DNA of 64,000 nucleotides from Gongronella butleri (GCA_025201375.1 JAIWZP010000037.1:124001-188000), one strand, 5' to 3'; shown: positions 1-10,037, numbered from the stretch's first letter. The notes: a model not told the origin generated them from the letters alone. Numbers and translations: made by a program.

Positions 1-367
1 CAGCGTCGCCGCGTCTTGTCGACGCATTTCCGCCGCCGCCTATGGCGAAAGAGCTACCACTTATCTTCATTCGTGCTGTTTCTTGCGCCGCCAGTGCTAG
101 GCAAAGAGTCTCCTCTTGCGCGGTGATGGCCTCCATCCATCCAGTTAACTGCCACTGGTCTGGGTGCGCCATCAGCTTGCGCAGCAGGTAGACTTTCCGT
201 CTGATCACGTTTTGTCTGATGGTGTCCAGACAGACCGTTGTTGAAGAGGTAAAGACCTCGTAATAATCTTCGTCGAACAGGAGGGACGCCGACGTGGCCA
301 CGGAGGAGGTGGCTTGAGAGGTGCGGGCAACAGTGTTGATGAGAGGAGAAGAAGTAGAATGTTGCAT
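1..367 (-). CDS. Partial ORF inside an LTR retrotransposon (probable first ORF / gag-like)
   Basis: The frame starting at the ATG at 367 (MQHSTSSPLINTV...) stays open for 122 codons to the left edge of the window, so the protein is cut off. It begins 49 bases inside the end of the LTR at 416-967, on the same strand, which is where the first ORF of an LTR retrotransposon sits. The visible part is Ser/Thr-rich, then acidic/aromatic (FDEDYYEVF), then an amphipathic helical stretch with Arg/Lys (VIRRKVYLLRKLMAHPDQW). That pattern fits a Gag N-terminus, but I do not recognise the family, and no zinc knuckle, protease or RT is in view. A longer overlapping frame (54-413) is translated from the poly-A leader and looks spurious. 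Calling it Gag rests on position only. Confidence 0.45.
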   Translation of the reverse strand, partial: MQHSTSSPLINTVARTSQATSSVATSASLLFDEDYYEVFTSSTTVCLDTIRQNVIRRKVYLLRKLMAHPDQWQLTGWMEAITAQEETLCLALAAQETARMKISGSSFAIGGGGNASTRRGDA

Positions 368-415
368 TTCTAAAAAAAAAAAATGCATGAATTTTTTTTT
401 TGATCTGCCTCAATC

Positions 416-967
416 TGTTAGGTTCCAGCGCGGAATCACACTCTAAAATACATAAACACCCAAAAGAGCTCTATGAAAGTGATCTTACTGGTAAAACTAT
501 GCTTTTTGAGGCAGATGCCTTTATTTCTTATGTGAATTATGAGACTATTTGTATTTGAAAGGCAGCATCTGCCCTGGAAAACCAGAAAGGGGCTTGAGGT
601 CGAGGCCCATTGTCCTTGATCTCCTTCCAATGCTCAGTAATCGAGGACTGTATTAGTAAAAGGAGCTGACTGAGCATTGGACATTAACGAGGGGCACGAG
701 GAACTTGCAACGAGGAGAGGCCATAGAGAGAGGAAACAAGATTGTTGGCTTGACACGAGATGTAAAAGAGAGAAAGCTTGCGATAGAGAGGTGCCGATTG
801 AGGAGTCTTGACGAATTGGTGAACATCCGCTCTTGCAGACCGGATGCATTTGATTTGAGACGCGCTCCTACCGGTAAGCGCGACAGATATTTTTAGATTG
901 GATTTTGACATATTGCCGCAGCATTTGATTGGTAATCAATGCCAGGCCTGCAGGGCAAAGCCTGACA
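416..967 (-). repeat. 5' LTR of a retrotransposon (element reads leftwards)
   Basis: A 552-bp block that is repeated in the opposite orientation at 24475-25039. Both copies start with TGTCAGGCTTTGCCC and end with CCTAACA, giving the TG...CA ends of LTRs. The two copies are clearly alike along their whole length apart from small indels. Beyond the inner end lie GATTGAGGCAGATC, an A/T-rich leader and an ORF, so this copy still has internal sequence. No standard TGG-type primer-binding site is obvious directly after the LTR. Confidence 0.7.
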
Positions 968-1002
968 CGCTGGGTGTTCATCTGCAAACACGGGTCTCAA
1001 GA

Positions 1003-1860
1003 TTTCTCGAGACTGAGCGATCCGATTTGTGAAAAAATTTAACACCATCAGACAATCGGGTCTACCATCAACTGGTCAAAATTTGGAACCAGATGCGCAA
1101 GCTGTTGAGGAAGCGCCAGTTGCATACTGTACATAGGCGCAAAAGGGGTAAAAAATCGCACCATTTGGTCTCATAATACCACAGCAGCAACGGCTTGACC
1201 CCCCGACGCGAGAGTCGCCTCCAATGAATTAGCGGTCAAACGCGGTAAAAGCGCTCGTAGTATGGGGACATCGCGTCGAGTTTTCGGCTAGTTAGCCTTT
1301 AGGGGTCGTTTAGATCCTGTTTTGGCCCTGAAATTACGAAAAATGTATTTTCTCCTCAGGACTGAGTGATCCGATCTCTAGAAAAACTTGGAATCATCGA
1401 AGCTTCGAGTCGAGTGTTCACTGGTCTAAATTTACGCCATAAAATCAGGCTCATCGGGGGAAACGCGTAAAATATTGTTTTGCGCTGGGGTTTCACTAAC
1501 AAACACGAATCTCGAGATTTCTCAAAACTGAGTGATCAGATCCGTGAAAAAAGTTGACACCATTGAAGAATTGGGACTACCATTAACTGGTCCAAATGTG
1601 GGACCAGACGAGCATGTTTATGAGAAAGCACCAGTTCATGGGCATAAAGGGGTAAGAACACCGGCATTTTGTCTTGTGCAGCGACAACGGCTGAGCGCCC
1701 CGACGCGAGAGCTACCTCAAATGAATCAGCGGTCGAACGCGGTAAAAGCGCTTGTGGTCTGGGGACATGGCGTCAAGTTCTCGGCAAGCTAGCCTTCACA
1801 GGGTCGATTTGGTCATAATTCATGCAGAATGCATTATTTCTCAGGCCTGAGTGATTCGAT
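1003..1860. repeat. Degenerate tandem repeat, period about 500 bp
   Basis: The segment CTGAGCGATCCGATTTGTGA (from 1012) with the following roughly 300 bases recurs, diverged, from about 1529. Further partial copies of its head begin near 1362 and 1847. Matching landmarks are the 'caactggtcaaaatttgg' / 'taactggtccaaatgtgg' pair and the 'cgacgcgagag...gcggtcaaacgcggtaaaagcgctcgt' blocks starting near 1203 and 1700, giving a spacing of about 497 bp. Reading frames across it are broken. It looks like an old transposon-derived satellite; short relatives appear near 23460 and, inverted, near 50690. Confidence 0.6.
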
Positions 1861-2278
1861 TTCTGTAAAAAGCTTGACACTGTTGTTTTTTGTGCTCAGC
1901 ATTCGCTAGCTTAAATATGTGACCCGATGAACAAGATCCGGAGGATGCGCCCTGCAAAATGGGGGTAGGGTCTTTTCCATTCTGGTAACGTATGTGACAA
2001 CGGCCCAACGTACCTACGCGCGAGCCAGCCCCATATTCACAAATACGGGCTTCCGCAAGCGTGGAAAAAAAAAACAGCCAGTATCTCGGCAAGTGCCCGA
2101 GAAAATGCACAAAAGCACAAATGTCATCCGTTTTGAATTTTGCACACCGATAGAGAGCTTGATCCGTACATGTTTCAATCTCAGCATGCAGAAACTGACG
2201 CGCGCTATCATTTCAATGCCTGAAGCATCGCGTTACACGGCACAAAAACGTGCATATTTACCTTTAAAACACCAGAGC

Positions 2279-2530
2279 GTGTTTTTCAGAGTTGTCAGCC
2301 TGCTGTACTTCCAGGATTTTTTTTTACAGCCTACTGGTCCGTCAATGAAACACGGCATAAACTATAGCCCAGTGCTCAAGACGGCTCCGCCCGATTTTTT
2401 TGGACTCGAAAATGCCAAAAACCTCCTAATCGTACTATTTTGCATTCATCTCGCCATCTGTATGGTTGATCGCGCTCAAATATAGCTGCATCGCGGCGCG
2501 AAATTTGCAACAAAAAGCTTATCAGCGCTC
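2279..2530. repeat. Dispersed repeat, copy 1 (pair at 23106-23370)
   Basis: About 250 bp matching 23106-23370 in direct orientation. Shared landmarks include 'ttacagcctact', 'ccgcccgattt', 'aattccaaaaacc / aatgccaaaaacc', 'ttctcatctcgccatctg'-like text, and 'caacaaaaagctta'. Both copies are diverged and have no conserved frame. They are probably fragments of one inactive element. Confidence 0.6.
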
Positions 2531-3509
2531 ACCTTTCTGAGGCGGGTTCATGATACGTTCTCCTGACGTCATTTGTCTTGAAAACCAAATTGCTCACTGT
2601 TCGTCAACGAGCATATTATGGACCGCGCTTTTTTTTTTTTTTTTTTTTTTGGGTGGGTCTTTTTTCCTACCATTCCCATGTCATCTGTTTTTGTCTGCGA
2701 CTTTGGCATCATTTTGGACTTGGTGATCCTTTTTCAATTTATTTTTCGCGTGGACCACGCAGGTCTAGTACAATGGCACTTTTGGACATGTTTGAGCTTT
2801 TGTCACATCAGCGCAGGCCACAGAGGCGGGGCACGACGCGTCCAGATTGTCTAAAAGGAAGAAAGACGCCGCATTTATGGATTTCATGGTGTAGATTTTG
2901 TTTTCCTTTGTCGATCGTAGTGTCATGGCCAATTGGGCATCCTCTTACTTGGTGCGATATGATATGCAATCTAGAATCGCGTAATGACGTGACCAATATG
3001 GAGTCAGGTGGGACAATCGAAAAGTAAAAAAAAAAAAAAGTAATATAAGAGGGACGAACGTGCAGACTTCTTTGTCGTTTTGTCGTCAAATAAGCGCAAA
3101 TACCCCCTCAGCATTGCAAGTGCACGCGCTCGCGTGGTAAAAAGAAGAATAGAAGCAAGGCGGAGAGCCAAGGGATGAAAGGGGGCGTCCAAGCGCCACG
3201 CAAAACGGGGTTTGGCTGATGCAATAAGAGCGCAGACACCAAAACGGAAGCTGGGGAGCCAAATTTAGCAACGACAAAGGCGAGCGCGTACCGGAGACTG
3301 AAACGAGCAAATAAAACGAGCCCTGATTGGGGAGTTTGCAAATGTCACACCAACCATTTTTGATCACTTTTTCCCTTCCCTTTTTCTTTTTCTTCTCTTT
3401 GTTCTCGCCCACGACCCGCCCCCGTCCTCTCGTCTTTTTTTTTTTTTACTCGCTTGCCCAGCACCTTTTTTATTATCTTTTCCGCTGTTTCACCGTCTGT
3501 TGCTCGATA
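2531..3509. other. Gene-free stretch upstream of the 3.5-kb gene
   Basis: Contains long T and A homopolymers (for example near 2630-2650 and 3027-3040) and no ORF with protein-like composition. From about 3355 it becomes strongly pyrimidine-rich, the usual leader context before start codons in this genome. An in-frame, Phe/Ser-rich extension of the next gene reaches back to 3327 and could hold its signal peptide. Confidence 0.5.
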
Positions 3510-5281
3510 ATGACACTGGCAAAACGACAAGGTACGCCTTTTTTTTTGTACCTGACCCGCAAAATAACGAACTCGAGCGCCCACTTCGCACCCCACGCAC
3601 CCACCGGGCTAATCTCCTTTTTTTTTTTTAGATTCTCTTGCGGACAGCTGTTCGCAAATGGGGAACGGGTACCCATACTGCCAGCCTACAAGCACAGACG
3701 TGTGGGTAAATGGCAGCCATTACGAATTTGTGTGGAATTACAAGTAAGCGCGCACTGTTTTTTATATTTAAAGCATGATGGGGCTTATTTCCATTGTTTT
3801 CGTCATGTTTCTCTCTCGATTTGCCTAGTTTTCCTTATTATGTGCTTGCGGTAAGTCTGTTTTTGGAAAGGGGACCAAACAGAGAGGGGCGACGAGCGAC
3901 TGGGAGGATGAGGGCAAAGCAAAAGATGGGTGATTTATTTTTGGGATATGTGTCAGGGGCCCGTCCTTTTTTTTCATGTCTTGCTTTCAACTCTTTTTGT
4001 TTCCGGTGTGCCCCCCTTGCTGACGCCCAAAACGACTCTTTTTTTTTTGTGCCCCCCCCCTATTTTTTTTTATTAGAATGCGCTGGACTTGCATTTGTAT
4101 TATATCCAAAACTATCAAATGGTCGAAGTGAAGAATTGGACCAATCTGCCGACGTCGCAAGGCGAATTGGCCGTGCAGGTTGATGACTCGTGGTTTCCGA
4201 GCCCGTCGTATGGATCATCCAAGAATTGGACGTTGTACGGCCTCTACGTGCCGGCTGGCTCCAATGCGACCAACGTTTTACTCGATCACAACACGCAATT
4301 TCCCAAACAATTCAACTTTACAGCCATCCGTACGCAAAAAAAAAAAAAAAAAAATGGAAACCCCTCTCCCCTTGCGTGTATTTCCCCCCTTGCTCACCCT
4401 CGCTCTCCCACTCCCCCCTTTTCTTTCATTTTCTTGATTTAGAGGGCGCGTCGCCAAGTCCATCTTCGACGGGGTCGACGGCATCGACCAATGGCGCGTC
4501 AGCCAATGGCAATGGGTCGTCGAGCGCGTTCCCTGGGTGGGGCATTGCGCTCGTGGTGATTGTCGTTGTTGCCGTGCTCATTACTGCTGGCGTGCTTGCA
4601 TGGGTGTGCTGCGTGTACCGTCCGCGGCGCCGCCGACAGATGGAAGACATGCAAAAGCAGCAAGAAAAGGCGATTTCTGCAGCTTCCCCAGGCATTGGCG
4701 GCGACGACGACGACGAAAAGGTGGCGAGCGGGTTTGGTGGCGATGGCGCCATGATGGGTGTTGGCGTTGGCATTGCGGCTGGCGCGCGCAGCATGGACGG
4801 GGATGACAAGGCCGACTCGATTTATTCTCACACGCCAATGCTCAAGGGCGCGGCAGCGACACGGTCGTCCGTCAGCGTGCATGGCAACACGGGGTCGTCT
4901 ATCTTCCACCACAATAATAATGACCACGCAAGCCATCATTTGCCGTCGCTCACGTCGCAGGACGCCGTGGCCTTGGGCGAGAACTTCCGACACTGGATGC
5001 AGACCCCCGACTGGTCGTCGCTCGACGAAGACGTAGATGAGGAGCGCCGACGTCGCCTGGGAGAGGAATTGCTCCAGCGCCAGCTCGCCGAGGATGGTGC
5101 CACCATTGTCCAGCAGCAACAACCCACACGAAAGACAAGCATCGCGTCAAGAACACCAAAACCACGCACAGCCGCCATCATGGTCGCAGATTCAACCGCA
5201 TCCTTGTCCCAATCGTCCTCCATGGCTTCCATAGCACACGCCCCAAATCCTCCACCACCTCCTCCCACCTCCTCTTCCTAG
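3510..5281 (+). CDS. Putative single-pass plasma-membrane protein with N-glycosylated extracellular domain
   Basis: Joined from exons 3510-3531, 3632-3743, 3829-3850, 4077-4329 and 4443-5281 (all GT-AG), giving about 415 residues. The N-terminal half is Cys/aromatic-rich with several N-x-S/T sequons (VNGSHYEFVWNY, VKNWTNL, SKNWTLYG, GSNATN), an arrangement I associate with a fungal family of unknown function. A Ser/Thr/Gly linker follows, then one clear transmembrane helix (GIALVVIVVVAVLITAGVLAWV) followed by a basic stop-transfer YRPRRRRQ. The cytosolic tail of roughly 200 residues is acidic, Ser-rich and ends in a polyproline run. The layout resembles cell-wall stress sensors (Wsc/Mid2 type), but I see no WSC domain. 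The start is uncertain: MTLAKRQ contains a possible Kex2 KR site, and a hydrophobic in-frame extension lies upstream, so the signal peptide may begin earlier (ATG near 3342). Confidence 0.7.
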
Positions 5282-5808
5282 TCAATCGCGTTCCGAGTCA
5301 ATCGCGCGGTTTTTCTTCTTTTTTCCTTTTTTTTTTCTTTTTTCTATTTTTTTTTCTCTTTGTCTTTTTCCAACGTATATCCATCCCACCCCACCCATGG
5401 TCACCTCCCATGGTGTCTCAATGTCTCTTTTTCATCATCTCTTGTAGCAGTACAATTTTCATCTAATGACTTTTTTTGTCAATTTCCCCCCTTCCCTGTT
5501 CTTACCATTTCTTTTGCTTCATCCCCATCCCTTTTCCCCCTTTCCCTTTTTGTTGATTATATGCATCTTTTTCCCTCGTTGCCCTCAAAGGGCCCTCTTG
5601 GTCGCTTGGGCTGCCCCTTGCCATCTATTTTCCACAATAAAATCATAGATTGTGTCCAGTCCCATTTTTTTTATCGCCATCTTCCAAGCGGTCCAAAAAA
5701 GGCAACGAGGCGGGGCTGCGCAGCTTGGGCTCAACTGACTTTTTCTGGTGTTTCCCAGCGTTCCAAGCTTAGTTTACTCTTTTTCCCCACTTTTTTTTTC
5801 TTTTTCGT
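5282..5808 (+). other. 3' region with poly(A) signal, then pyrimidine-rich leader
   Basis: T- and C-rich intergenic spacer of 527 bp. AATAAA at 5636-5641 is a candidate poly(A) signal for the preceding gene. The last 60 bases before the next ATG are almost entirely pyrimidine, as seen before many start codons in this window. No coding potential was seen. Confidence 0.45.
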
Positions 5809-6648
5809 ATGGACTATAGCAACAACGACGCACCGCCGCCAAGCTATCAGCTTGAGCAGCAGCGCCATGAGCAGCAGCGGCCCGAAGGCGTGGTGCACGA
5901 CGCGTCGGTTGACGCTTTTGAGCGCGGCGAGGCATACGTAGCCAACTGTCTTGGCGTCGTCGACCACCTTGCACCTTCCGAGCGCTTGAGGGTGCTACAG
6001 CAAGGGCCCAAGGTGAATGTGATGGTTGTGCAGCGCGATTTGCCGCGCACAGACGCGTACGAGGTGGCGCATGATCAGCTCACGGTGGCGTTTTGGCCGA
6101 AAAAAGCGCGCAAAGGCGGGTTTTCGCGGTTTCTTGGGCGGCATTCGAGCAAGGACGACGACAATGACGATGGCGACTTGGATGTGATGGTGCAGGCACG
6201 TGATGCATGGATTGCAATGGACGAGGAAAGTGGCGGCACAGTGCATTACTTTGAAATGGAGATATTGGCGCTTGACGCGGATGTTGTCGTGGCCATTGGG
6301 CTCGCGACACGGCCGTATCCGTGGTTCCGCCTGCCTGGATGGAACAAACATTCGCTGGGATACCACAGTGATGACGGCAACAAGTTTTTAAACGATCCGA
6401 CGGTTGGGTATGTTTTTGGCCCGTCGTTTGGCCAGGGCGACACGGTCGGGTGCCTTTACCACGTGGAGCAAGGCAACGTGTACTTTACGCTCAATGGCGC
6501 CATGATTCAAGAGCCTGCCTTTGTTGGTCTCGACACGCACATTTTTTATCCCACCATTGGCGCCGATGGGGCTGCCACCGTCCGCCTTAACTTTGGTACT
6601 CGCGCCTTCAAGTATGCCTGCCCCTCGTGGGTCGGCCATGTGTTTTAA
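5809..6648 (+). CDS. SPRY-domain protein with PPxY motif, Ssh4/Ear1-like
   Basis: Single exon, 279 residues, stop TAA. Residues about 125-275 form a SPRY domain of the Ssh4/Ear1 type: YFEMEIL, then ATRPYPWFRLPGWNKHSLGY, GDTVGCLYH, VYFTLNG, FYPTIGADG and VRLNFG. In yeast, Ssh4 and Ear1 are endosomal/vacuolar adaptors that recruit the Rsp5 (Nedd4-family) ubiquitin ligase to cargo through PPxY motifs. Here residues 9-13 are PPPSY, an intact PPxY, right at the N-terminus. Unlike Ssh4/Ear1 no transmembrane helix is visible, so if it is an adaptor it would be soluble or recruited. A polyacidic loop (DDDNDDGDLD, about residue 115) precedes the domain. The SPRY call is firm; the ligase-adaptor role is inference. 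Confidence 0.8.
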   Translation: MDYSNNDAPPPSYQLEQQRHEQQRPEGVVHDASVDAFERGEAYVANCLGVVDHLAPSERLRVLQQGPKVNVMVVQRDLPRTDAYEVAHDQLTVAFWPKKARKGGFSRFLGRHSSKDDDNDDGDLDVMVQARDAWIAMDEESGGTVHYFEMEILALDADVVVAIGLATRPYPWFRLPGWNKHSLGYHSDDGNKFLNDPTVGYVFGPSFGQGDTVGCLYHVEQGNVYFTLNGAMIQEPAFVGLDTHIFYPTIGADGAATVRLNFGTRAFKYACPSWVGHVF

Positions 6649-6666
6649 CTCACCGATGGGCCATCA

Positions 6667-6771
6667 ATGGCCATCAATGACTCTCCAATGGCCCCCAATG
6701 CTTCTCCAATGACCATCAATGGTTCTCAAATGGACCTCAATGCTTCTCAAAAGCCCCACATGGCTTCCAGG
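6667..6771 (+). repeat. 21-bp minisatellite just downstream of the SPRY gene
   Basis: Four good units plus one degenerate 21-bp unit start at 6667, 6688, 6709, 6730 and 6751. Units read ATGGCCATCAATGACTCTCC(A) with substitutions. In the frame starting at 6667 each unit encodes M-x-x-N-x-S-x (MAINDSP, MAPNASP, MTINGSQ, MDLNASQ). It lies 19 bases after the SPRY stop codon, in the 3' UTR. No downstream ORF that looks like a real protein follows. Confidence 0.75.
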
Positions 6772-6953
6772 GACACAAAGATACCCGTAAATCATGAAAA
6801 AAATAAAAAACGAGGCTACGTTTATTCTTTTTCACGTCGTGGGATCAAAAAAAAATTGAATGGGAGGTATTGGATGTTTGAGTTGATTTGTGTGAATTGT
6901 GCTTGTGTGTGTACAAGCGTCGTGCGGGAGCGGATAGCACGGGCATGGACGGA

Positions 6954-7399
6954 TCATTGTTGCTGCTGATTCTCGGGGACAAGGGGACTTTCCTTGACGG
7001 GACTGGAGCCACCCGTTGGACAAGGGTTGGAATGAGGGATGGTATCAGGGCTGGGATGCTCGACGCCGATCGACACGTCCGTTTCCTTGCCTGCCTTGGA
7101 CATTGCGTAGTCGCCAGAGTCAAAATACTTGCGCTCCTATTGTCAATTTTAGCAAAATCGCTCCAATTTCAGTGTTTTGCTCGCTTTTTTTCTTTTTCTT
7201 GTCGTATACCTTGAGCTTGTGGCCTATCAGGTCCTTGCGGTCCGGCAGCTTGCCATACATTCGGAACAGCTTTTTCTCTTCCTCGTTCAGTTGCTAAAGA
7301 AAAAAAAAGAGATGGAAACATAAGAAAATGTGCCTTTTTTCATTGTAATGCTGCAAAACGTACGCTGAGATCGACCTTGTTGGTTTGGGCAGGGTTCAT
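6954..7399 (-). CDS. IGO1: Endosulfine / Igo1-Igo2 (ENSA-ARPP19) family PP2A inhibitor
   Basis: Three exons on the minus strand: 7399-7364, 7293-7210 and 7136-6954, all GT-AG and in phase, giving a 100-residue protein. After MNPAQTNKVDLS come QLNEEEKLFRMYGKLPDRKD and the family signature KYFDSGDYAMSKAG (residues 43-56). Ser47 in FDSGDY is the residue phosphorylated by Greatwall/Rim15 kinases in characterised members; the phosphoprotein inhibits PP2A-B55 at mitotic or quiescence entry. A Pro/Ser-rich tail ends in polyglutamine (QQQQ). The length and motif order are typical. It is transcribed divergently from the Ser-rich gene at 7876, with a shared 476-bp upstream region. Confidence 0.92.
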
Positions 7400-7875
7400 G
7401 GCAAGGATAAAAAAAAAAGAGGGCTGGGAGGAAAAAGAGAAAAAGAAAAGAAACAAAGAGAAAGCGGAAAGAAACACAAAAAAAAAGCGCTTCTTGGCTC
7501 GCCTTGGAGCGGCGCCACGCGTGCGCCATCTTTGGCCTTCCGCCCAAGCAGCGCCTAAAACGTTGGTTTGACCAACGCTAGTGTCCCCCGTCTTTGGTGC
7601 CCGCCTCGAAAAAAAATGATTTCTATTCAATGAAATCGTGGCCGATGGGAGGCAATGAGAAATCTTGGCCTGGGAAAACGCAAAAAAAAAAAACACAGTG
7701 GAGTGAAATAACGGACACGATCACATGACGTCGGAGTTTGAAAACCGCTGTCAAAAAGGCGAGCCGATCCATTTTTGCTCTTTGGCACTCATTTTCTTTG
7801 TTCTTAACGCTTTTTTGCCATTCTTTTTCATTCCTGTTTCATCCTTTTCCCACTTTTTTTCCACCTTTTTTTTGC
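7400..7875. promoter_or_regulatory. Shared divergent promoter region (IGO1 / Ser-rich gene)
   Basis: 476 bp between two divergent start codons. The left part is A-rich on the plus strand (pyrimidine-rich in the IGO1 sense); the right part is T-rich before the ATG at 7876. No clear TATA element was identified. Homopolymer runs on both sides make spurious Phe/Lys-rich ORFs. Confidence 0.45.
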
Positions 7876-9609
7876 ATGACGACCCCGCCCGCGCGCAGGC
7901 GCAAGCTCCGCCGGCAGCGGTCAGCAGATCCCGAGTTTCTGCCGCTCAACGACAAGGATTTTATCGACACGTCGCCAACGTTGCCAACGCGCCGGCCGAT
8001 CCTGGTGGCTCCCGATCTTGGCAAACACCTGACGACAACCGACACGGCACCGGTATCTGACTGGGACTTTCTGCCACCAATGAATGCGCAGGACGGGCAG
8101 CAGCAGCCAAGCCAGCACGACAAAGACGCCAATGCCATTGGAAAGTCGACGGAACGGCCGTCGGCGACGACTGTTGTCAATGGACTGCGGCGGCGTCGGT
8201 CATCGTCGGGTGGCCGTAGCCATAGCAACGACGATGACAACGAAAACAACGAAAACAACGCAGATGAAGATGTTTTTACCGAGGACGCATCATCGCTCAC
8301 ACTTGATCTCCTTTCGTTCCCCATGATACCAGACACTTACTTGCCGCGCATTGTCCCCCCTGCGCCGGCACAACAGCATACCCAGTATTCACCGTCGCAA
8401 TTCTCCCCCAATTCGTCCATCGTGTCGCCGTTGGCACCCTCACCTCCGCCACATCTCCCCTTTTTACGCGCTTTTTCGTCCAATTCCATGCCCACGCACC
8501 AAACATCCACATTGCCGCCTTTGCCCATATTGTCGACATCCACGCCCGTGCGCCAAGCCGAAAAAGAAGCCATTTCCAAGGAATTACAAGCCATTGAACC
8601 CTTTTTCATGAAAGACAACACGGAGGCAAAGGACACAAATGAGCCAATGGAGCAAAGCGAGGCGACAGACCCATTGGACGCGTTTCCGGATGCACCGTCC
8701 TTGTCGCTTTGGCCCTCGTTTATGAGCACGTCCAGTTTATCGTCGATTGCGTCGCTACCGTCGCTTTCCAACGTGTCTGTCATCTCGGACCTGATGTGGG
8801 GCACGCGTGACGTGTCTGATGACGCGTCCGAGGACGATACAAGTGGAAAGCTGGCCATCAGCTCGTCACCGCCACGCTCTGCGTCGACCGCTGCGCCATC
8901 GCGTCGTTTTCCCCGCTTGCACCACGCGTTTCCGCCCATGCCCTCGACTACACACACACCCGACGAGCTCGTGGCCATGGATTCTTGGTGCGCTCGCATG
9001 CTGACACGCGCAAAGCGCTTTATTCGAGGATTTACTGCAAACAACCATGAAAAAAGAGCGCGTCTATGGCACATCGCCGATAATCCAAGACAAGAACCTC
9101 CACTTTTGCCGACTGAGCAGCCCACCGACGCGCTGAAATGGACATCGACGCGCATCAATGCTGCGGATCTCGCCAATGCGGCGCCAATTGGCTTGAGCGA
9201 TGACGTGCATGCAACTCGCCCAGATGATTGGCACGTGACCGGCGCAGCGCGTCGCATGTCCGAGTCCACCGCGTCGTCGTCTGCCATGAGTGTTGTGTCC
9301 GACACCTCGTCGTCCTCCACGCGCCGCCGCAGACGCCAATTGCGCCGTCAAGACCATACCGCGCCATCATTACCCATGTACGACGCGACTGACTCGCGCC
9401 GACGCGTCATCCGCCGCCGACCGCAGCACCAGCGCTTCACCGTCTACTCGTCACGCTCCACGTCGCCCGCGCCTTCCCTGTCCATCATGGCAACTGACCA
9501 CATACTGCCTCCAAATTCGCATGCATCGCGCTTATCCACACGCAGAAAGCTCCTTGGCAACAAAAAGCGCGTCAACACCATCACCGCCACAGAACACACC
9601 ACTGCATGA
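7876..9609 (+). CDS. Unrecognised Ser/Pro-rich, mostly disordered protein
   Basis: Single exon of 577 residues from the ATG at 7876. An in-frame upstream extension to 7738 is Phe-rich and translated from a poly-pyrimidine leader, so I exclude it. The start MTTPPARRRKLRRQRSADPEF is highly basic, like a nuclear or membrane-binding patch. The rest is low-complexity: acidic Asn/Asp runs (about residues 120-135), Pro/Ser tracts, a Ser/Leu-rich acidic zone, then one more ordered segment, CARMLTRAKRFIRGFTANN (about residues 373-391), and Arg-rich blocks near the C-terminus (TRRRRRQLRRQD, SRRRVIRRRPQH). The coding bias toward NNC/NNG codons supports a real gene. I recognise no domain. Confidence 0.65.
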   Translation: MTTPPARRRKLRRQRSADPEFLPLNDKDFIDTSPTLPTRRPILVAPDLGKHLTTTDTAPVSDWDFLPPMNAQDGQQQPSQHDKDANAIGKSTERPSATTVVNGLRRRRSSSGGRSHSNDDDNENNENNADEDVFTEDASSLTLDLLSFPMIPDTYLPRIVPPAPAQQHTQYSPSQFSPNSSIVSPLAPSPPPHLPFLRAFSSNSMPTHQTSTLPPLPILSTSTPVRQAEKEAISKELQAIEPFFMKDNTEAKDTNEPMEQSEATDPLDAFPDAPSLSLWPSFMSTSSLSSIASLPSLSNVSVISDLMWGTRDVSDDASEDDTSGKLAISSSPPRSASTAAPSRRFPRLHHAFPPMPSTTHTPDELVAMDSWCARMLTRAKRFIRGFTANNHEKRARLWHIADNPRQEPPLLPTEQPTDALKWTSTRINAADLANAAPIGLSDDVHATRPDDWHVTGAARRMSESTASSSAMSVVSDTSSSSTRRRRRQLRRQDHTAPSLPMYDATDSRRRVIRRRPQHQRFTVYSSRSTSPAPSLSIMATDHILPPNSHASRLSTRRKLLGNKKRVNTITATEHTTA

Positions 9610-10037
9610 AACGAAATTGACTTTTTTTTTCCCGCCTCTTTTCCCCCTCCCCTATCCCCCATATTTCCCACTTTCCATTTCTAATCTCTTGTTTTATCCC
9701 CTCATTCTGCATAACTTGACATTTAGCATCTTGCATGGATCGAATTGAATCGAATTGAAAATAAAATACTTATAATGGCGCGTTCTCGGCGCTAATTTGT
9801 GCGATTGAAACTAGAAAAAAAAATGAAACGTGTTTAATTTGGGCATCATGGCGTCTTTGGTATCCGAAAAAAAGTAGAGAAATGTAGCATAAATGATAAA
9901 AAAGAAGAAGGCTATATACAACAAAGAGATTTTGGTCAAACGAGTATCAGGGGGTATCGAGCATGATGGCATTGGTGGAAAAACGAAGGGAGAAAAGGGA
10001 AGGAATGAGTGTAAAAAATAAATAAAATGGATGAGGG
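9610..10037. other. Convergent 3' region
   Basis: 428 bp between two converging genes. AT-rich, with AAAATAAAATA near 9759 and further A/T runs (for example 'aaataaataaaatgg' near 10016) that could serve as poly(A) signals on either strand. A direct duplication of 'atcgaattga' occurs near 9738. No gene seen. Confidence 0.4.

Noticed and set aside
3327..3854. 175-codon Phe-rich ORF taken as a gene of its own
   Set aside because: It reads through the poly-T leader and two introns of the 3510 gene. Only its possible signal-peptide part is kept as an alternative start.
8337..9320. 327-codon minus-strand ORF antisense to the Ser-rich gene
   Set aside because: The plus frame shows the codon bias of the confident genes, and the antisense frame is its Ser/Asp shadow.
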